Shown piece after piece: positions 11,779-23,430 of a stretch of 64,000 nucleotides of DNA (position 1 is the first letter of the stretch; every line of letters starts with the position of its first letter). The notes below the pieces were generated by a model. That model was given only the letters and a program-made list of their open reading frames with translations. It searched no databases and was not told where the DNA came from. This DNA is from Nannochloropsis oceanica. Lineage: Eukaryota; Sar; Eustigmatophyceae; Eustigmatales; Monodopsidaceae. Position numbers and translations under genes: made by a program. The stretch is from the NCBI GenBank assembly GCA_004519485.1, contig CP038133.1:1-64000 (forward strand). The letters run 5' to 3'.

Positions 11779-12606
11779 GGTTGCGGTGTCTTACAGCTTC
11801 TCCCTGTGCAACCTGTGGAGAGGGTGCGCACGAGAAGGATAGGGTGCGAAGGAGTTCCATGAATGTGTATGAAGATAAAGGAAGCGTGTGCGAATAAGAG
11901 GGAGTCCTTGCCGCACTGCACACCCCCAATCACTCGCACTGGCTGGACAAATCCTTCTTGGAGGGGTGAGAGGGGCAGTGCACCAGGGCCTTTGCTATGC
12001 TGAAGGGGGACACAATACATTAACGACCAAAGAGGGATGTCTGGGGATTGCTGATAACGCAGAGGGAAGATGCGATGAGAGGGGAGGGAGGGAGCGAAAT
12101 ACAGGGGGACAGAAGGATGCAAAAAGACCAGAAAGGCTGGCCGGCGCTGCCCGCGCGACTCAAGACCAACACATTCACACACAGTCATGTAAACAGGATG
12201 CGAGGGAAGTACACGTTGAATGGGTGGACAATCTCTCAAATAATAAAAAGCACGGAGGAGTTGAGGAGGATGTCGTGAGAGTGGGGCGAGGAGAGCGAGG
12301 GTCCCTGAAGGCCCGTCACAACGGCATTCTCACGGCCGTTGGGTGGATTTGAAGATATTTAAATTTGTTTGAAATAGCCCCTCTTCTACACATAAGAAAT
12401 GATAACAAATGAAATTTTTTAATTTGTTTCCCCCTCCAGCACTAGCTACGAGGACAAAGTGCTATTTGCTACCACTCTCCGAAGTCATTGCAGCATACAA
12501 CAATTAAAGCAGTAAGCTCTTAGCCATATCGCTTAATTTTTTATTGTACAAGATGCTGTCACTTGTTTCTTCCGACCCCCCAAAACCCGCTCAATAGAAC
12601 ATAAAA
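11779..12606. promoter_or_regulatory. 5' flank of cellulose synthase and 3' flank of the Rab gene
   Basis: This 828-bp stretch lies upstream of the CesA start and downstream of the Rab stop. The part next to CesA is GC-balanced; 12345-12560 is AT-rich. No ORF of gene-like composition, repeat or RNA gene is visible. Confidence 0.4.
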
Positions 12607-14746
12607 CTAGCACATGGACCATCCAAATGCTCCTCCTCCACCTCTTACTCCCCTCTCCTCCATCCCATCCACCGCCGACAATTTGAACCCTCCCTCCCCT
12701 TTTCCACCTCCCCCTTCCTTCTCTCCTCCCGAGGGCATTTCCTTTTCTTCCTTCACTTCCATCGCCCGCTCCACCAGGTCGAAGAATGCGTCATCCACAT
12801 TATTCCCTGATTTGGCCGACGTCACGTACCACGACGCAAACTTCTGTTCGTGGCACATGGCAACCATGTTAGCCCCAGCGAGAAAAGAGTCCGTGGCATC
12901 CGTGAGCATGTCGCACTAGTAGTAGTGATGAGGTGGCAAAGAGGAAGGGTGAAAGGAAGGATACTCCATGAAGACAGATGGTGCTAGATCACTTTTCTCA
13001 ACGGAATATTATTCGGCATAGGTCAGGAAGAAACCCAATAAAGTCATGACAAGCAAGCTAGAACGGAAGAGCATTTACACACCCTCCCAACGTTCGCCAC
13101 CCATCTTTTTCAACTTTCGCAACCCACCCCGACCCCAAAGCCTCCAAGATAATCCCACATACCTTGTTTGCGATCAACACCACGGGAATGCCGGCTTCCC
13201 TCCCTTCTAACCGAGCCCATTCGTCGATTTCCTTCTTCCATGCCTTCACCGCCTCGAACGTGTTCTCACGGGTTAGATCACAGACAACAAGAACGCCCTT
13301 GGCTTGAGGCGCGAGGGAGTGAGCCAGGGAGGGAGGAAACACGAGTGAATCATCAGCGAAGTAAGAATTGGCGAAAAAGCGAGCATGAGTTGCCGCCATA
13401 TCCCGTGATGGTCATCCTCCCCTCCTTCCACCTCTCCATCCCACTCTTCCTTACCTCGTCTAAAGTAAGCTCGCGTCAAGTGAACAAAACGGTCTTGTCC
13501 AGCAATATCCCATAGCTGTAACCTAACGGGCCGCCCGTCTCGTAGAACCACGTCTCGCTTCAGGTAATCGGCACCGACAGTAGAGATATAAGCCTGTGCA
13601 TTGATTGGTTGTGTTGTTGTTTGGCGGTCACGCACACGAATGATTGAGTGGAAGAATGCGTCTCAAAGGGACAGACGCACGTCGAGTTTTTGCCGATTTA
13701 AAATTCATTTACGATAAATATGCCCCCTTACGTACATTTTGGAAGTTACCCTGTACGAATCGGCGAATGACACTGGTCTTCCCGCATTTAGCATTGCCGA
13801 CCACCAGCAGCTTGCATGTGGACAGGGGGACCCCGCTTAGGACGGCGGCTGCTTTGAGGGAGTCGAGGGAGGCAGAACCTAGCGAGGAATTCTGTCAAAA
13901 AGTATTGGAGGGTGGTAGATGAGGTAAAAGGGGCAGGTGAGCGTGGACATATATGGGTGAGCATGGGCATATACTTCTTGGTGACAGGTCTTGGGACCTC
14001 GGTAGGCAAAAGCGTTTTGGATGATTTTCGCCTCTTATATCACCTCATAGAGAAACAAAATAAACAAAATAAACGACAAGACACTCTTGATTGTCCCTTT
14101 TGAAACGACTTGCCTTCTTCACCACTTCTGTTGAGCCACAATTTCGGCAGCACAAGGGTGCTGTACCGCTGCTACTGCTCCTGCTGGTCCTTGCTGACCC
14201 AGGAACAGACGCCGCTGCCGCCCTGCCTTCCTGACTGCCGTCCCCCAAACGCCCTCCTTCTCCTTCCATCGTTTCCTCATCACCATATTTCTCTTCCTCG
14301 TCCTCATCCACGCTGCGAATGATGGTCACATGGGCCCTTCTCGCGGGACTTGAGCTCGGGCTGCTAGTGACCGGATGACATGTCGCACACCCACCAGCAG
14401 CCGCCGCGGTCGTTTGGGTACCATCAGCACTATGGCCGCCACTATAATTCTCCGAGACCAACAGCAAATTCCCAGCTCCCGGTGCGTATGGCGTGCTGTC
14501 GCTGGACCTGACAGGAGAGAGGCCTAAGCCTACACCTGCCTTCCCTTTAAAGGGAGACCCTCCCGCCTCACCTAGCTTGACTAAGGCAAACCCTCCGACC
14601 GTGGGCACAATAGGTCCCATGTTTTCGTGATGGTAACGCAGGGCACTGACACTCCAAGACGAGTTGGCAGTCTCGAGGACGGAGGGGCCTCGGCGGCGTG
14701 GCGGTGTCGTCGTTGCGGCAGGAGCAGCCTCAGGGGGATCTGCCAT
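12607..14746 (-). CDS. Rab32-like small GTPase with ~211-residue N-terminal extension
   Basis: Small GTPase that switches membrane traffic, by family most like the Rab32/38 group of lysosome-related and mitochondria-associated Rabs. Exons 14746-14114, 13891-13736, 13593-13455, 13302-13163 and 12915-12607 keep phase and give about 458 residues. All G motifs are present: G1 GNAKCGKTS, switch I ISTVGADYLKRDV, G3 WDIAGQD, G4 NKCD (split by an intron after NK) and G5 TSAKSG. WDIAGQ instead of the usual WDTAGQ is typical of Rab32-type proteins. The last residues are SMC, so prenylation would rest on a single terminal Cys. Exon 1 adds a Ser/Ala/Glu-rich domain with CCRNC near its end. Its intron begins GCAAGT, a GC-AG junction. 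The extension might instead be a separate gene, but exon 1 (633 nt) meets exon 2 exactly in phase and exon 2 has no ATG before G1. Confidence 0.8.
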
Positions 14747-16474
14747 GATGTTGATGATAGTGTTGCTTGCTTGGTGGAGACGCTGGTCGCAGTGAAGGAC
14801 AAAGGCGAGACACAGGCCTGTGCTTGCATTTTTTCCAGGATGGTTGACAATGGAAATGAATTGCCTTGCTTGTGAGCATTTGGGAGAGGATTAGGTCTGC
14901 CCAACCAAGGTCTTGGAAAGCGAGGCCCATGATCGAAAATTGCCGGGTCTCTTTTTCAAGACGAACCTGCCTTGTTCTAGTTCTTTTGCCTCTGGCCTTT
15001 TTATGAGCATCAGTTTAGGGGCGTAGCAGGGCAGATGCGACTCTACTGCATCGAAAGCTTAGTATGGCATTTATCGCCCCGCATCCCCTGCGTCATTTAA
15101 GCCACTTACCTGCCCACAATGACAAACAAAACTACAGCAAAGACGGAGTAAATATTTACTTCCGGATTCGTATCGTAATTTATATTTTGCTGTATTTCAT
15201 TTCTTTCTACTTTCTCCTGACTCTCGTATCGATTCTTTCCTTCTTGTTTGGTTCAGTTGGTCCCCTCCCATCTCTCTCGCCCTGTTTCTTTTTTGCTTGC
15301 CAGGTCATCCAAATGAAGCCCAGAGAGGAGTGAATGTTTCCATAAAAAAGCATCAGACCCTTGAAGGAGGGTGAAGCAATCGTTCGTGTGCACATATGTA
15401 ACTCTCAAGGAATCCTATTTCTGGGACGATAAGGCACCCAGATGACAGCCGGGTGTACGTATCGCACCACTCTCCCGCTTCACATTCCTCCTTGCCTCTG
15501 TTCCCCTTGCCCTTGCCTGTCTATTAAGCATTCTCTCAGCTTCTTCTCCTACCCTGCTCCACATGATGACAGCACAACAGGTACAAAGTCACACGCGCTT
15601 TTCCTCTCCCATGAACTCAATTGCCAATCCTCTTGTTGTCTCTCACATTCACACTTTCTCTTTTTCTTTCCTATCGATAGCGACCTTCTCACAGATGATG
15701 TAGTATGTGTATGTAGAAATGAATACGAAAAAATGATGAATTTAATAATAATTAAGGGTGGTACTCAATATCTGCGCTTGTCGATCTCTCCCTCTCTCAT
15801 CCTCCTGCTCCTGCTCCTGCTCCTCCTCCTCTTGCTGGGAATCACCCAAAGTCTTCCTACAACATCACATGCAGACATTTACATACACAAGCCAAAAATG
15901 ACGACCTACATCCCAACGCCGCCATTGCGCCGCTACTTCTTGCGCCACCACCACACTTTCTGATACTTGTTCGATCGTTTGCGTCTCGAAAGGAGACGCT
16001 CAACCACAACACGCACGATTGATTCCTCTCTTTATCCTTCCACTTCCAAGCAATGGTGCCAGCCACCACCCCCATCATTGCCTCCCTCCTTCTTTCCCTT
16101 CCTGCCTTTTGCCCTCTCCGCTATTTAAACACACCTGTGGTTTAAAATTGATTAAATTTCCCCCCTCGCTGCTGCTTGCACAATCACACACACACACAGA
16201 CTCACACACTCGTGCACATGCTGTTCTTTTTGTTTTTTGATTTTAGTTTCCATACGGTGACGACGGCTACTGTTACTAACTAAAGAGGAATGCCCTCTTC
16301 CCCTCCTCCTCCCCGTCCTCGTTCTCCTCCTCCTTTCACACCCTACATACACCTTCCAGCCCTCTTCACCACTCCCTCCCTCCCTCTACAAAGACGCGGC
16401 ACGCCGAATCATCATTTTCATGACCACACCAGCCACAAAACCATCATCCCTCCTCCCCCCCCCCCCCCCCCCGT
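14747..16474. promoter_or_regulatory. 5' flank of the Rab gene and 3' flank of the ABCG gene
   Basis: About 1.7 kb without a convincing gene. The half next to the Rab start contains an AT-rich patch (15140-15240). The half next to ABCG holds CTCCTG-type repeats (15802-15835), a short CA run (16187-16200) and a C-homopolymer next to the ABCG stop. Short ORFs here have simple-sequence composition. Confidence 0.4.
16455..16472. repeat. C homopolymer (~18 nt) just after the ABCG stop codon
   Basis: An uninterrupted C run sits two bases beyond the TAA of the minus-strand ABCG gene, so the transcript would carry a G run at the start of its 3' UTR. Length is likely to vary between reads. Confidence 0.9.
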
Positions 16475-18905
16475 TTATAACGACGTCGCATACCGAATCC
16501 TCAACTTCAGCACTACATATGAGGCAAACCTGTACCCAAAGGCCAGGCCAATCAACCAGCCAATGCACGAATTGAACATGTCCAGGTCGATCTGAAGGAA
16601 GTGTAGCACCAACCATCGCATGGGTCCATCCCCCAGAGACTTGCACTCGTTGATAACCAACGCGGCAAACCCGTAATTGATCACAGAGACATGCTGGATC
16701 CACCGCAGGTAAAGAGGCACGGAAGATCTCTCGTAGAGCATCCCCGAGAACAAAATCATAGGGGTGTCAATAACAGGGGTAATCGCCAGGCCAAGCACGG
16801 GATCCGCCGAGAAGGAGGAGGCGAGATACCCGGTGGACGCACTCCCGTTGATGATCAAGAAGAAGATAAAGCAGTACCGAATGAAGCCTCCGAAAGACGC
16901 CGTAAGCCCAGACATCCAGTAGGGCACTATCACCAGCAGGAGGAAGAGTGCCAAGAAAGGGATATCGGCAATCGTCCTCCCGATGAAATATGGGCCCAAG
17001 GCATTTGCCCCTGTATAGTACTCGCGCATGAAAATCGACCACTCCACCGGGAATTTCAATGCCACGTTCATCGAGCATAGAATCAGGACCGCCACCACCA
17101 ACGCAAACATCATCCCCATCAGATTCCTCCAACTGCTGTGCGCCTGGTTCAAAAAAAGCAACCCGAAGACCATCCCCAGAATGAGCAACATGCCTACCAA
17201 CGCGTACAGGGTCCCCTTGTCTCGACTCGACTGTGTGACGGCCCGCCAGATATTCATCTTCGTCTGCAGCCAATAACCTGCCCCAGCGCCTCCACTTGTA
17301 GCCACTCCCGTAAAAGAGTGGTGGCTATTCTCGGATGGCAGCCGGTTGAATTTTTCCATGCGCTTTGCAAAATTCTCCACGATCCAAGCGGCCGTCTTCC
17401 CCTGTACTTCCGCGCCGGGCTTGGCAGATACAACCTGCGGGGGGAAGAACGGAAGGAGTCAGGGAAGGGTGAGGACACGTAAATTTGTGTATAGATAGAT
17501 GAAAGGGAGGGAGGGAAGTGAGGAGCACGAAAGTCTTGTGGGAGAAGCGACAAAGTGAAATGTAGGAAAGTGAGACTTCAGAAATTCAAATGTACCTCGA
17601 GGGCAAAGTCTGCAGGATTGTAGTTAGGAGGCACGTCGTAGCCAAGCGACTTGAAGTACGGGAAAAGCGCTTCGCGGGTGCCATGGTAGGCCATGTACCC
17701 GCCCGTGGCCAGGAGAAGAACATGGGTGAAATGGCTCCACATCCGTGAGGACGGGGTGTGGACGACGCACATGATCACCCGCCGGGGCCCACCGTTCTTG
17801 CCCATGGCCAGGGCGTGCAACAGGCTGGTCACTAGCTCGCCCATCACGGAGTCAAGGCCTGGGGAAGGAGGGAAGTAGGGAGGGAAGGAGGAGACAAGAC
17901 AAGGACTGTGAGGGAAAAATTCATCTTTTTCTCACGGTGTCATATTTTATGGAAATTCACTGCATGGCCCTCCCGCCCTCCTTCCCTACACACCTGACGT
18001 CGGCTCATCCAAGAAGATGATCTTCGGGTGCGAAAGAAGCTCCGTCCCAATCGCCAAGCGCTTGCGCTCCCCACCCGAGAGGCCCTTGACCAAGGCGAAC
18101 TCCCCCCCGCCGATGATGGTGTCGGCGCATCGCATGAGCTCAACCTCGTTGATGACCTCATCCACTCGCTTCAGGCACTGGTGTTTGGTGTACTTCCCCC
18201 CCAGACGATTGATAGAGTGGAACATTAAATGTTCGCGGGAGGTAAGAGAGGAGAAGAAAAGCTCCTTCTGGTGCACGTAACCGGTGTGTGTGAAGTAGTC
18301 ACTCTTTGGCGACCTGCCATCCACGTGGATGGCCCCTTCGAACGAGCGCTGCCGGAGGGCAATACAGTCCATGAGCGTCGTCTTCCCCGCCCCTGAGGGC
18401 CCCATCAGCGCCGTAAACTCCCCCGTCACCGTGCGGCCAGCTGTGTATGAAGACAAAATGGGATCAGGTGTGAGGGCTTGTGCAGGTGTAATCGCCAGGC
18501 ATGGAACGACAGGCGCTTGGCAACGAAGTCGCCGGATACCTTCATTCATCCCACTCTCCCTCCCTGCCCTCCTATGCCCGTACTCTTCTCCAATCTGTCC
18601 GTCACCATGAGACACCGGCCGAACTAGCCCGCAGACACCCACTTCCAGGTCCCGTTTCTTTTTATGCTGTTCTTCTCTCCCTTTTTTCCTCCCGCTACCG
18701 CCACCAGGCATCTCCACGTACCGACATCGTGCAAGATCTGCTTGCCCGCGGGTGTGCTAAAGTTAGCGACATTGAAATCCAGAACGTGGTCTTCTCCCCT
18801 CTTGCCCTCCATCGGGGTCAGAGGGGGGGGGTGTAAGTCAATCTCGCCGCCTGCCCCGCTGGCTGGTCCGTGCTCCAGGTCGGAGAGCTCCTTTTGAACC
18901 GGCAT
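16475..18905 (-). CDS. ABCG-family half-transporter, four exons
   Basis: ABC half-transporter of the ABCG (WHITE) type: nucleotide-binding domain first, then one membrane domain. Such proteins dimerise to export lipids, sterols or hydrophobic compounds; the substrate cannot be told here. Exons 18905-18722, 18440-17994, 17858-17596 and 17434-16475 join in phase to about 617 residues. Walker A is GPSGAGKT (about residues 75-82), the signature LSGGERKR, and Walker B IIFLDEPTSGLDS spans an intron. The C-terminal ABC2-type region has about six hydrophobic segments, beginning near LYALVGMLLILGMVFGLL, with a short tail. The start codon opens MPVQKELSDLEHGP; no signal peptide precedes the NBD, as usual for ABCG proteins. 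Confidence 0.92.
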
Positions 18906-19684
18906 GACTAGCTCTCTGTGGCAGTACGTGGGGGAGGAAAAGAGAGGAATGGATACGTTGAGGGCGTGCGCAAGTGTATTATAGTGGTAATGCTAGACAA
19001 GAGGGCGCCTTGGATTGCGTGCTGCGACACATGCATAGTCTCTGGAGATCTGCCCAAGGCATCGTGGTCCTCGCGCACCCGCACGCACAGACCACCTGGG
19101 CAGCACTGTCGTCTGCAATGAGTGCATGTGGGTGTGGCTGTGAATAATATGGGAAACAACAGCAAATACATTGCCGTGGTGCCCCTAGTCTTGGAAGGCA
19201 TTGCATCGTGTCGTCGTCCTCCTTCTCTGCTTGCCCACCCCGCTCGACAAGTATGCACGATCTTTCATGGTGCGACAACGAGTAGAAATGCTGGGTAGCT
19301 GAACCCCCACCTCCCTCTGCATTGCCAGCGTCCTCCAAGCAGGACATACACATGCATGTGTGCCATCTAGGAGTGCGCGGAAAGAGACTGGGGTGTTGGA
19401 GGCAAGGCTTATGGAGAAAAGTTACGGTAAGAGAAGAAGCAAGCAATCACTGGCTTCTCTCGTTCTTCCCTCCAACTGCCTTCGTTTGTGTCGTCTCTCT
19501 TTTGCCGTGGCTTCTGCCCCGTCTTTAGGCTTACACAACCTGCACCACCAGGATAGAGTGCACAAGAAAACAAGAGTTATAATCGACGTTGGTGTCAAGC
19601 TTGCTACATGCCGCCTGATTCAGGACAATGGCCACAATGACAGCAGCAGACTGCAAGGGTCGACGGCGCCCTGAATCCAACGTC
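18906..19684. promoter_or_regulatory. 5' flank of the ABCG gene
   Basis: This 779-bp stretch lies upstream of the ABCG start and downstream of the tentative small gene. Base composition is mixed and no repeat or ORF of gene-like composition is evident. It presumably carries the ABCG promoter. Confidence 0.4.
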
Positions 19685-20104
19685 TCATTTTGAGCTCGAT
19701 TTTGAAATCGCAACGTTCCTCCCGCTTCGCTGTTCATAAAGCAAAGAATGCGCCTGAGTATAACAGAAAGGAGTAGTCTTAAGGGAAAAACAAGTTAAGG
19801 AAGCCACAAGGGAAAAAAATAGGAAATATAATTTTAGGCAGCCAACCAAGCTGGTTGGTTGAAAAGACTGGGAATGTGCAGCACGCGCGCCCACCCTGCT
19901 GCGTGCATGTCCCATCTTACGAAACTCAACCAAAGGCATAAAATGCAAAGAAACAAATACTTGTTTATTCTGCACAATTCTATCGACCCATTGCTTGTGC
20001 TGGCGTTTATCTTTTTCTTCGTATTTTAGTTTCCTGGCTTTCACTACACGGTGCCCAGCCTTGTCTGTTCCAGCTCCTTTCTTCCCTAGTCCTACTTGTG
20101 CCAT
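19685..20104 (-). CDS. Tentative small basic/charged protein, possibly two exons
   Basis: Not recognised. The ATG at 20104 opens MAQVGLGKKGAGTDKAG and continues as a strongly charged stretch ending WVDRIVQNKQ at 19961, followed by a GT (GTATTT). A canonical ATACTCAG acceptor precedes 19753, whose in-frame exon encodes AHSLLYEQRSGRNVAISK and ends at a TGA (19685). The spliced product would be about 70 residues. The 207-nt intron is itself open in the same frame, so an unspliced 139-residue product from the same ATG is equally readable. The Lys/Arg/Gln-rich first part resembles a small nucleic-acid-binding protein in composition only. It could also be chance. Confidence 0.35.
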   Translation of the reverse strand: MAQVGLGKKGAGTDKAGHRVVKARKLKYEEKDKRQHKQWVDRIVQNKQVFVSLHFMPLVEFRKMGHARSRVGARAAHSQSFQPTSLVGCLKLYFLFFSLVASLTCFSLKTTPFCYTQAHSLLYEQRSGRNVAISKSSSK

Positions 20105-20246
20105 CAACGAATTGCTCGATACGGATACGCACACATCCACCTTAATTCCGTCTTCATATTAGGAGGACAAAAGCGCATCCACAACACAGACAAAGCAAAG
20201 CGTCAAATTTTCTCCTCATACACACCCACACCACCAAAATACAAAC

Positions 20247-20290
<44 letters not shown>

Positions 20291-20693
20291 ACTACAAACA
20301 CCACATACATCAATACTACTAATAGTGGCGAAGGAGAGCAAGTGCGTTTCCATAAGCACACGAGGCTCGTGACTCGAGGTATTAAGAATGGGGGTAGAGC
20401 TACAAAACTCCTTTCGAAGTAGCTCTGCAACTCCTCCCGAACACTATTTGTGAGTGGCCTCTCATTTCCTCTTTCATGCATGCATCGTCAACTCACACAC
20501 CTTTCCCCCACACAGTCAATCTTTCTCGGACCATACCACAACTTAAAAACACAACTTTCCACGTTTCTCCACGACGCATGTTATAAAATTCATGCGCTCG
20601 CTCGGCTTTTCCGTCTCCTCCTCTCACTTTTCCTATCAGCTCCTTCCAAATCACCACGCAGTCTTCTACCTTTCCTCCCTCCTTTCCTCCCCC
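20105..20693. other. Region with (CTG)n between the small gene and the dehydrogenase
   Basis: This 589-bp stretch holds a CTG/CAG microsatellite and is otherwise CA- and CT-rich. It abuts the 3' end of the minus-strand mannitol-type dehydrogenase. No gene is evident. Confidence 0.4.
20247..20291. repeat. (CTG)n microsatellite, about 14 copies
   Basis: An uninterrupted GCT/CTG triplet run flanked by CTTG and CTACTAC. It lies outside any supported gene. Confidence 0.95.
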
Positions 20694-23430
20694 TTAATTG
20701 ATATTTAACAACGTGTAAACCATACCCTTCTCACAAATCAAGCCCAACGCCCTGTTCACCGTCTCAACGAAGGCCTCAATTCCCGCCACCTCCGGCCCGA
20801 AGACGATCTTAACCACTCCCCGTGAATCATACACCTTGCTACTGTCTCCCCCTTCTTCCTCGTCCGTCTCCTCCGACTCATCCAGGACCCTTCCTTCCCC
20901 GACAGATCCATCCTCAGGCGTGGCTGGCAGTGACACCAAACGACAGGCTTTCCGCGCGGGCTCCTTTAACTCCTCCGCCATCGGGTCCAGCACCTTGTCT
21001 ATCTCCATCCCCTCCTGGTCAATGCCCGTGACATACCTAATGAAAGCAGCGACCGCTATTCCTAGGCAGGTGGTCGATTGCGCAGGCTCGCTCTCTACAG
21101 ACAAATAATTAATGGCGTCCCGCATGGTGTTTCTCAGTTTTTGCGAACCGTCCATCATTAGCCTCTCCACTTTGTCCTTAACATAAGGGTTACTGAAGCG
21201 AGTCACCAAATCCTTTTTGTACCCGTCTACGTTCACTCCTGGAGCCTCCGGAACTGAGGCGGAGACCTCGTCCATATAACATTCCACAAAATCCCGGATC
21301 GTCTCGCAATTCATCGCGTCATCCACAAACTGAAACCCACTCAAATGACTGACGTAGGACAAGGCCGAGTGCGTGCCATTCAGCAGCCTTAACTTCATGT
21401 GCTCGTACGGTTTCACGTCCGGCACGAACATGACCCCCACATCCTCCCACCGCGGCCGACCATCGACAAAATTGTCTTCTACGATCCATTGTCCGAAATG
21501 CTCCGCTACGACTGGCCACTCGTCCTCCACCCCAAAGTCGTGCTGGAGAATTTCCTTGTGCACATCTTCCGTGGCAGGGGTGATGCGGTCCTGGAGGAAA
21601 GCGGGACGGAGGGAGAGTGGAACGGAAAGTGGGTGGGACCACAAATATGCCTGCGTTGCTCGGAGAGAAAATCTGGAAGCGGATCCTGACCCTAACACAA
21701 CTCTTCCTTCCTCCCTCCTTCCCTCCCCTATCCCCCAGCACTTACCACCATCGTATTTGGAAATGTTGTATTCTCCTCAATCCACTTTCTCAGCTCCTTG
21801 CCCACCGCCAATTCTGCCATCTGTTTCACCAGCTTCTCCAACTGATGTCCATTGTCCGGTTGGTTATCACACGATAACACCGTGAAGCTCCTCCTCCCCT
21901 CCCTCCTCCGCTGGTCCAGCGCCCCACACAACATGCCCAACGCTGTCTTCGGCGTCGACAAGTCGGATAGGTCGTGCTTCACATTCGCATCGTCCGTGTT
22001 CAAATTCCCATCCACCTTCTGGAAGTACCCCTTCTCCGTGATGGTCAGACTCACAATCCTCGTCGACGGGTCTGCTAATGTATTATACAACGCCTGGTAA
22101 TCATCCGGCGCATACACGAAGTCTAATATCGACCCCACCACCCGAGCATCATTCCCCTTCTGCGATCGAAACAAAACCGTGTACATATGATCCTGCTTCC
22201 TCAGCGAATCGTACATTTTTCTATCCCACACCATCAATCCAATGCCACAAATCGCCCATCTATTATCCGGCCTCCCTTCCTCCCCTTCACCATCCTTCCC
22301 GCCCTTGTCCGCCTTCCCCTTAGCATGATGCCCCCCCGTCAACTCCAAAAGGTCGTCCGTATACACGGCCTGGTGGCTCCTGTGAAATCCCCCCACACCC
22401 ACATGGGCAATGCGGGAGTAGTTCTCCGAGGACCGGCCGTAAGTCGGCCCCTTGCCCCTCACTCCCTTGAAGTTCTTCTGCAATATTGTTTCCAAATTTT
22501 CGGTGGTCAAAGGCAAAGCCCGGCATTTCTTGTCCAACAGCTCCGCGAAGGGGTTCACGTAGAATTTGAGCCAGTTCTCCTCTTGGTCCACCGCAAGTTC
22601 CTGAGCACTAACGGATACACTGAAGGACTTCCCACGACGCATGCCTAAAGGTGGACCAGAGACCTCCATTTCCGCATCGTCCCCTTCGGCAGCACTATCG
22701 TTGGAGTAAAACGCCTTGCATACGGTCGTTTCGCCGGCCGCGTTTGCCTTGGCTTCGTCCACCACCGCCCGGGCGTGGTGTTGTCGGGAAGCCCCGCCCT
22801 CGCCCCCTTCCTCTCCCTCTTCCTCGCCGCGTTGGTCCTTCAAGTCAGTGGCCTCACCACGGGCACCAAACGGCTTCTTCTGACGCCAGTTTTTGTAGCC
22901 TTGTCGGAATTTGTTTGCTTTCCGTTGCAGCTCGTGGGGGCCGGCCTTCGTGAGGGTGATGGCGCCGTCGTCCTCGATGTTGACCTGCATGAAAATGGGT
23001 AGGGAAGGAGGGAAAGGGATTTCAGCCACGAAAAGCGTGATTTGGAGGTAGGCGTCGTGAAAAAAGATGGGTAGGTTGGAGCGTAAGAAAGGAGGCGGTG
23101 ATATGCTGATTGTGTACATAATACACACTTGTAAAGTGGGGCAAGCTCGTTATTAGGAGAAATGTTGACACACCTATTCGATTAAATAACGGAAGGCAAA
23201 AGAAAATGATCTCTATGACTGTGTTTTGCCACCGAACATAATGCACACGACACCCCTCCCCTTCCTGACAGTCGTGAGACAAGCGGCAAGAGCATACACA
23301 CGGCTTAACTTACATCGATAGTTGGGTGGGGGATGTGCAAGTCCAAGGCGTCCAAATCCATGTTCCATTCGGGATCAACGCCCTCCCGCTTTGGTATTTC
23401 AGGTATCGTTATGTCTTTGGTGACGGCCAT
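20694..23430 (-). CDS. Mannitol dehydrogenase family (polyol long-chain dehydrogenase)
   Basis: NAD(P)-dependent polyol dehydrogenase of the mannitol 2-dehydrogenase / mannitol-1-phosphate 5-dehydrogenase family, interconverting a sugar or sugar phosphate and its alditol; mannitol is a common storage and osmotic compound in heterokonts. Exons 23430-23314, 22984-21746 and 21590-20694 join in phase 0 to about 750 residues. The Rossmann motif AHVGVGGFHRSHQ lies near residue 232. The catalytic Lys, Asn and His lie in KLRLLNGTH (about 518-526). The protein is longer than the usual ~500 residues: about 190 extra N-terminal residues include a Glu/Gly-rich stretch, and an acidic segment interrupts the C-terminal domain. 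An in-frame upstream ATG at 23856 would add 142 residues of Thr/Ser/Pro-rich sequence; I chose 23430 because its context matches the body of the protein better. Whether the substrate is phosphorylated cannot be told. Confidence 0.88.
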
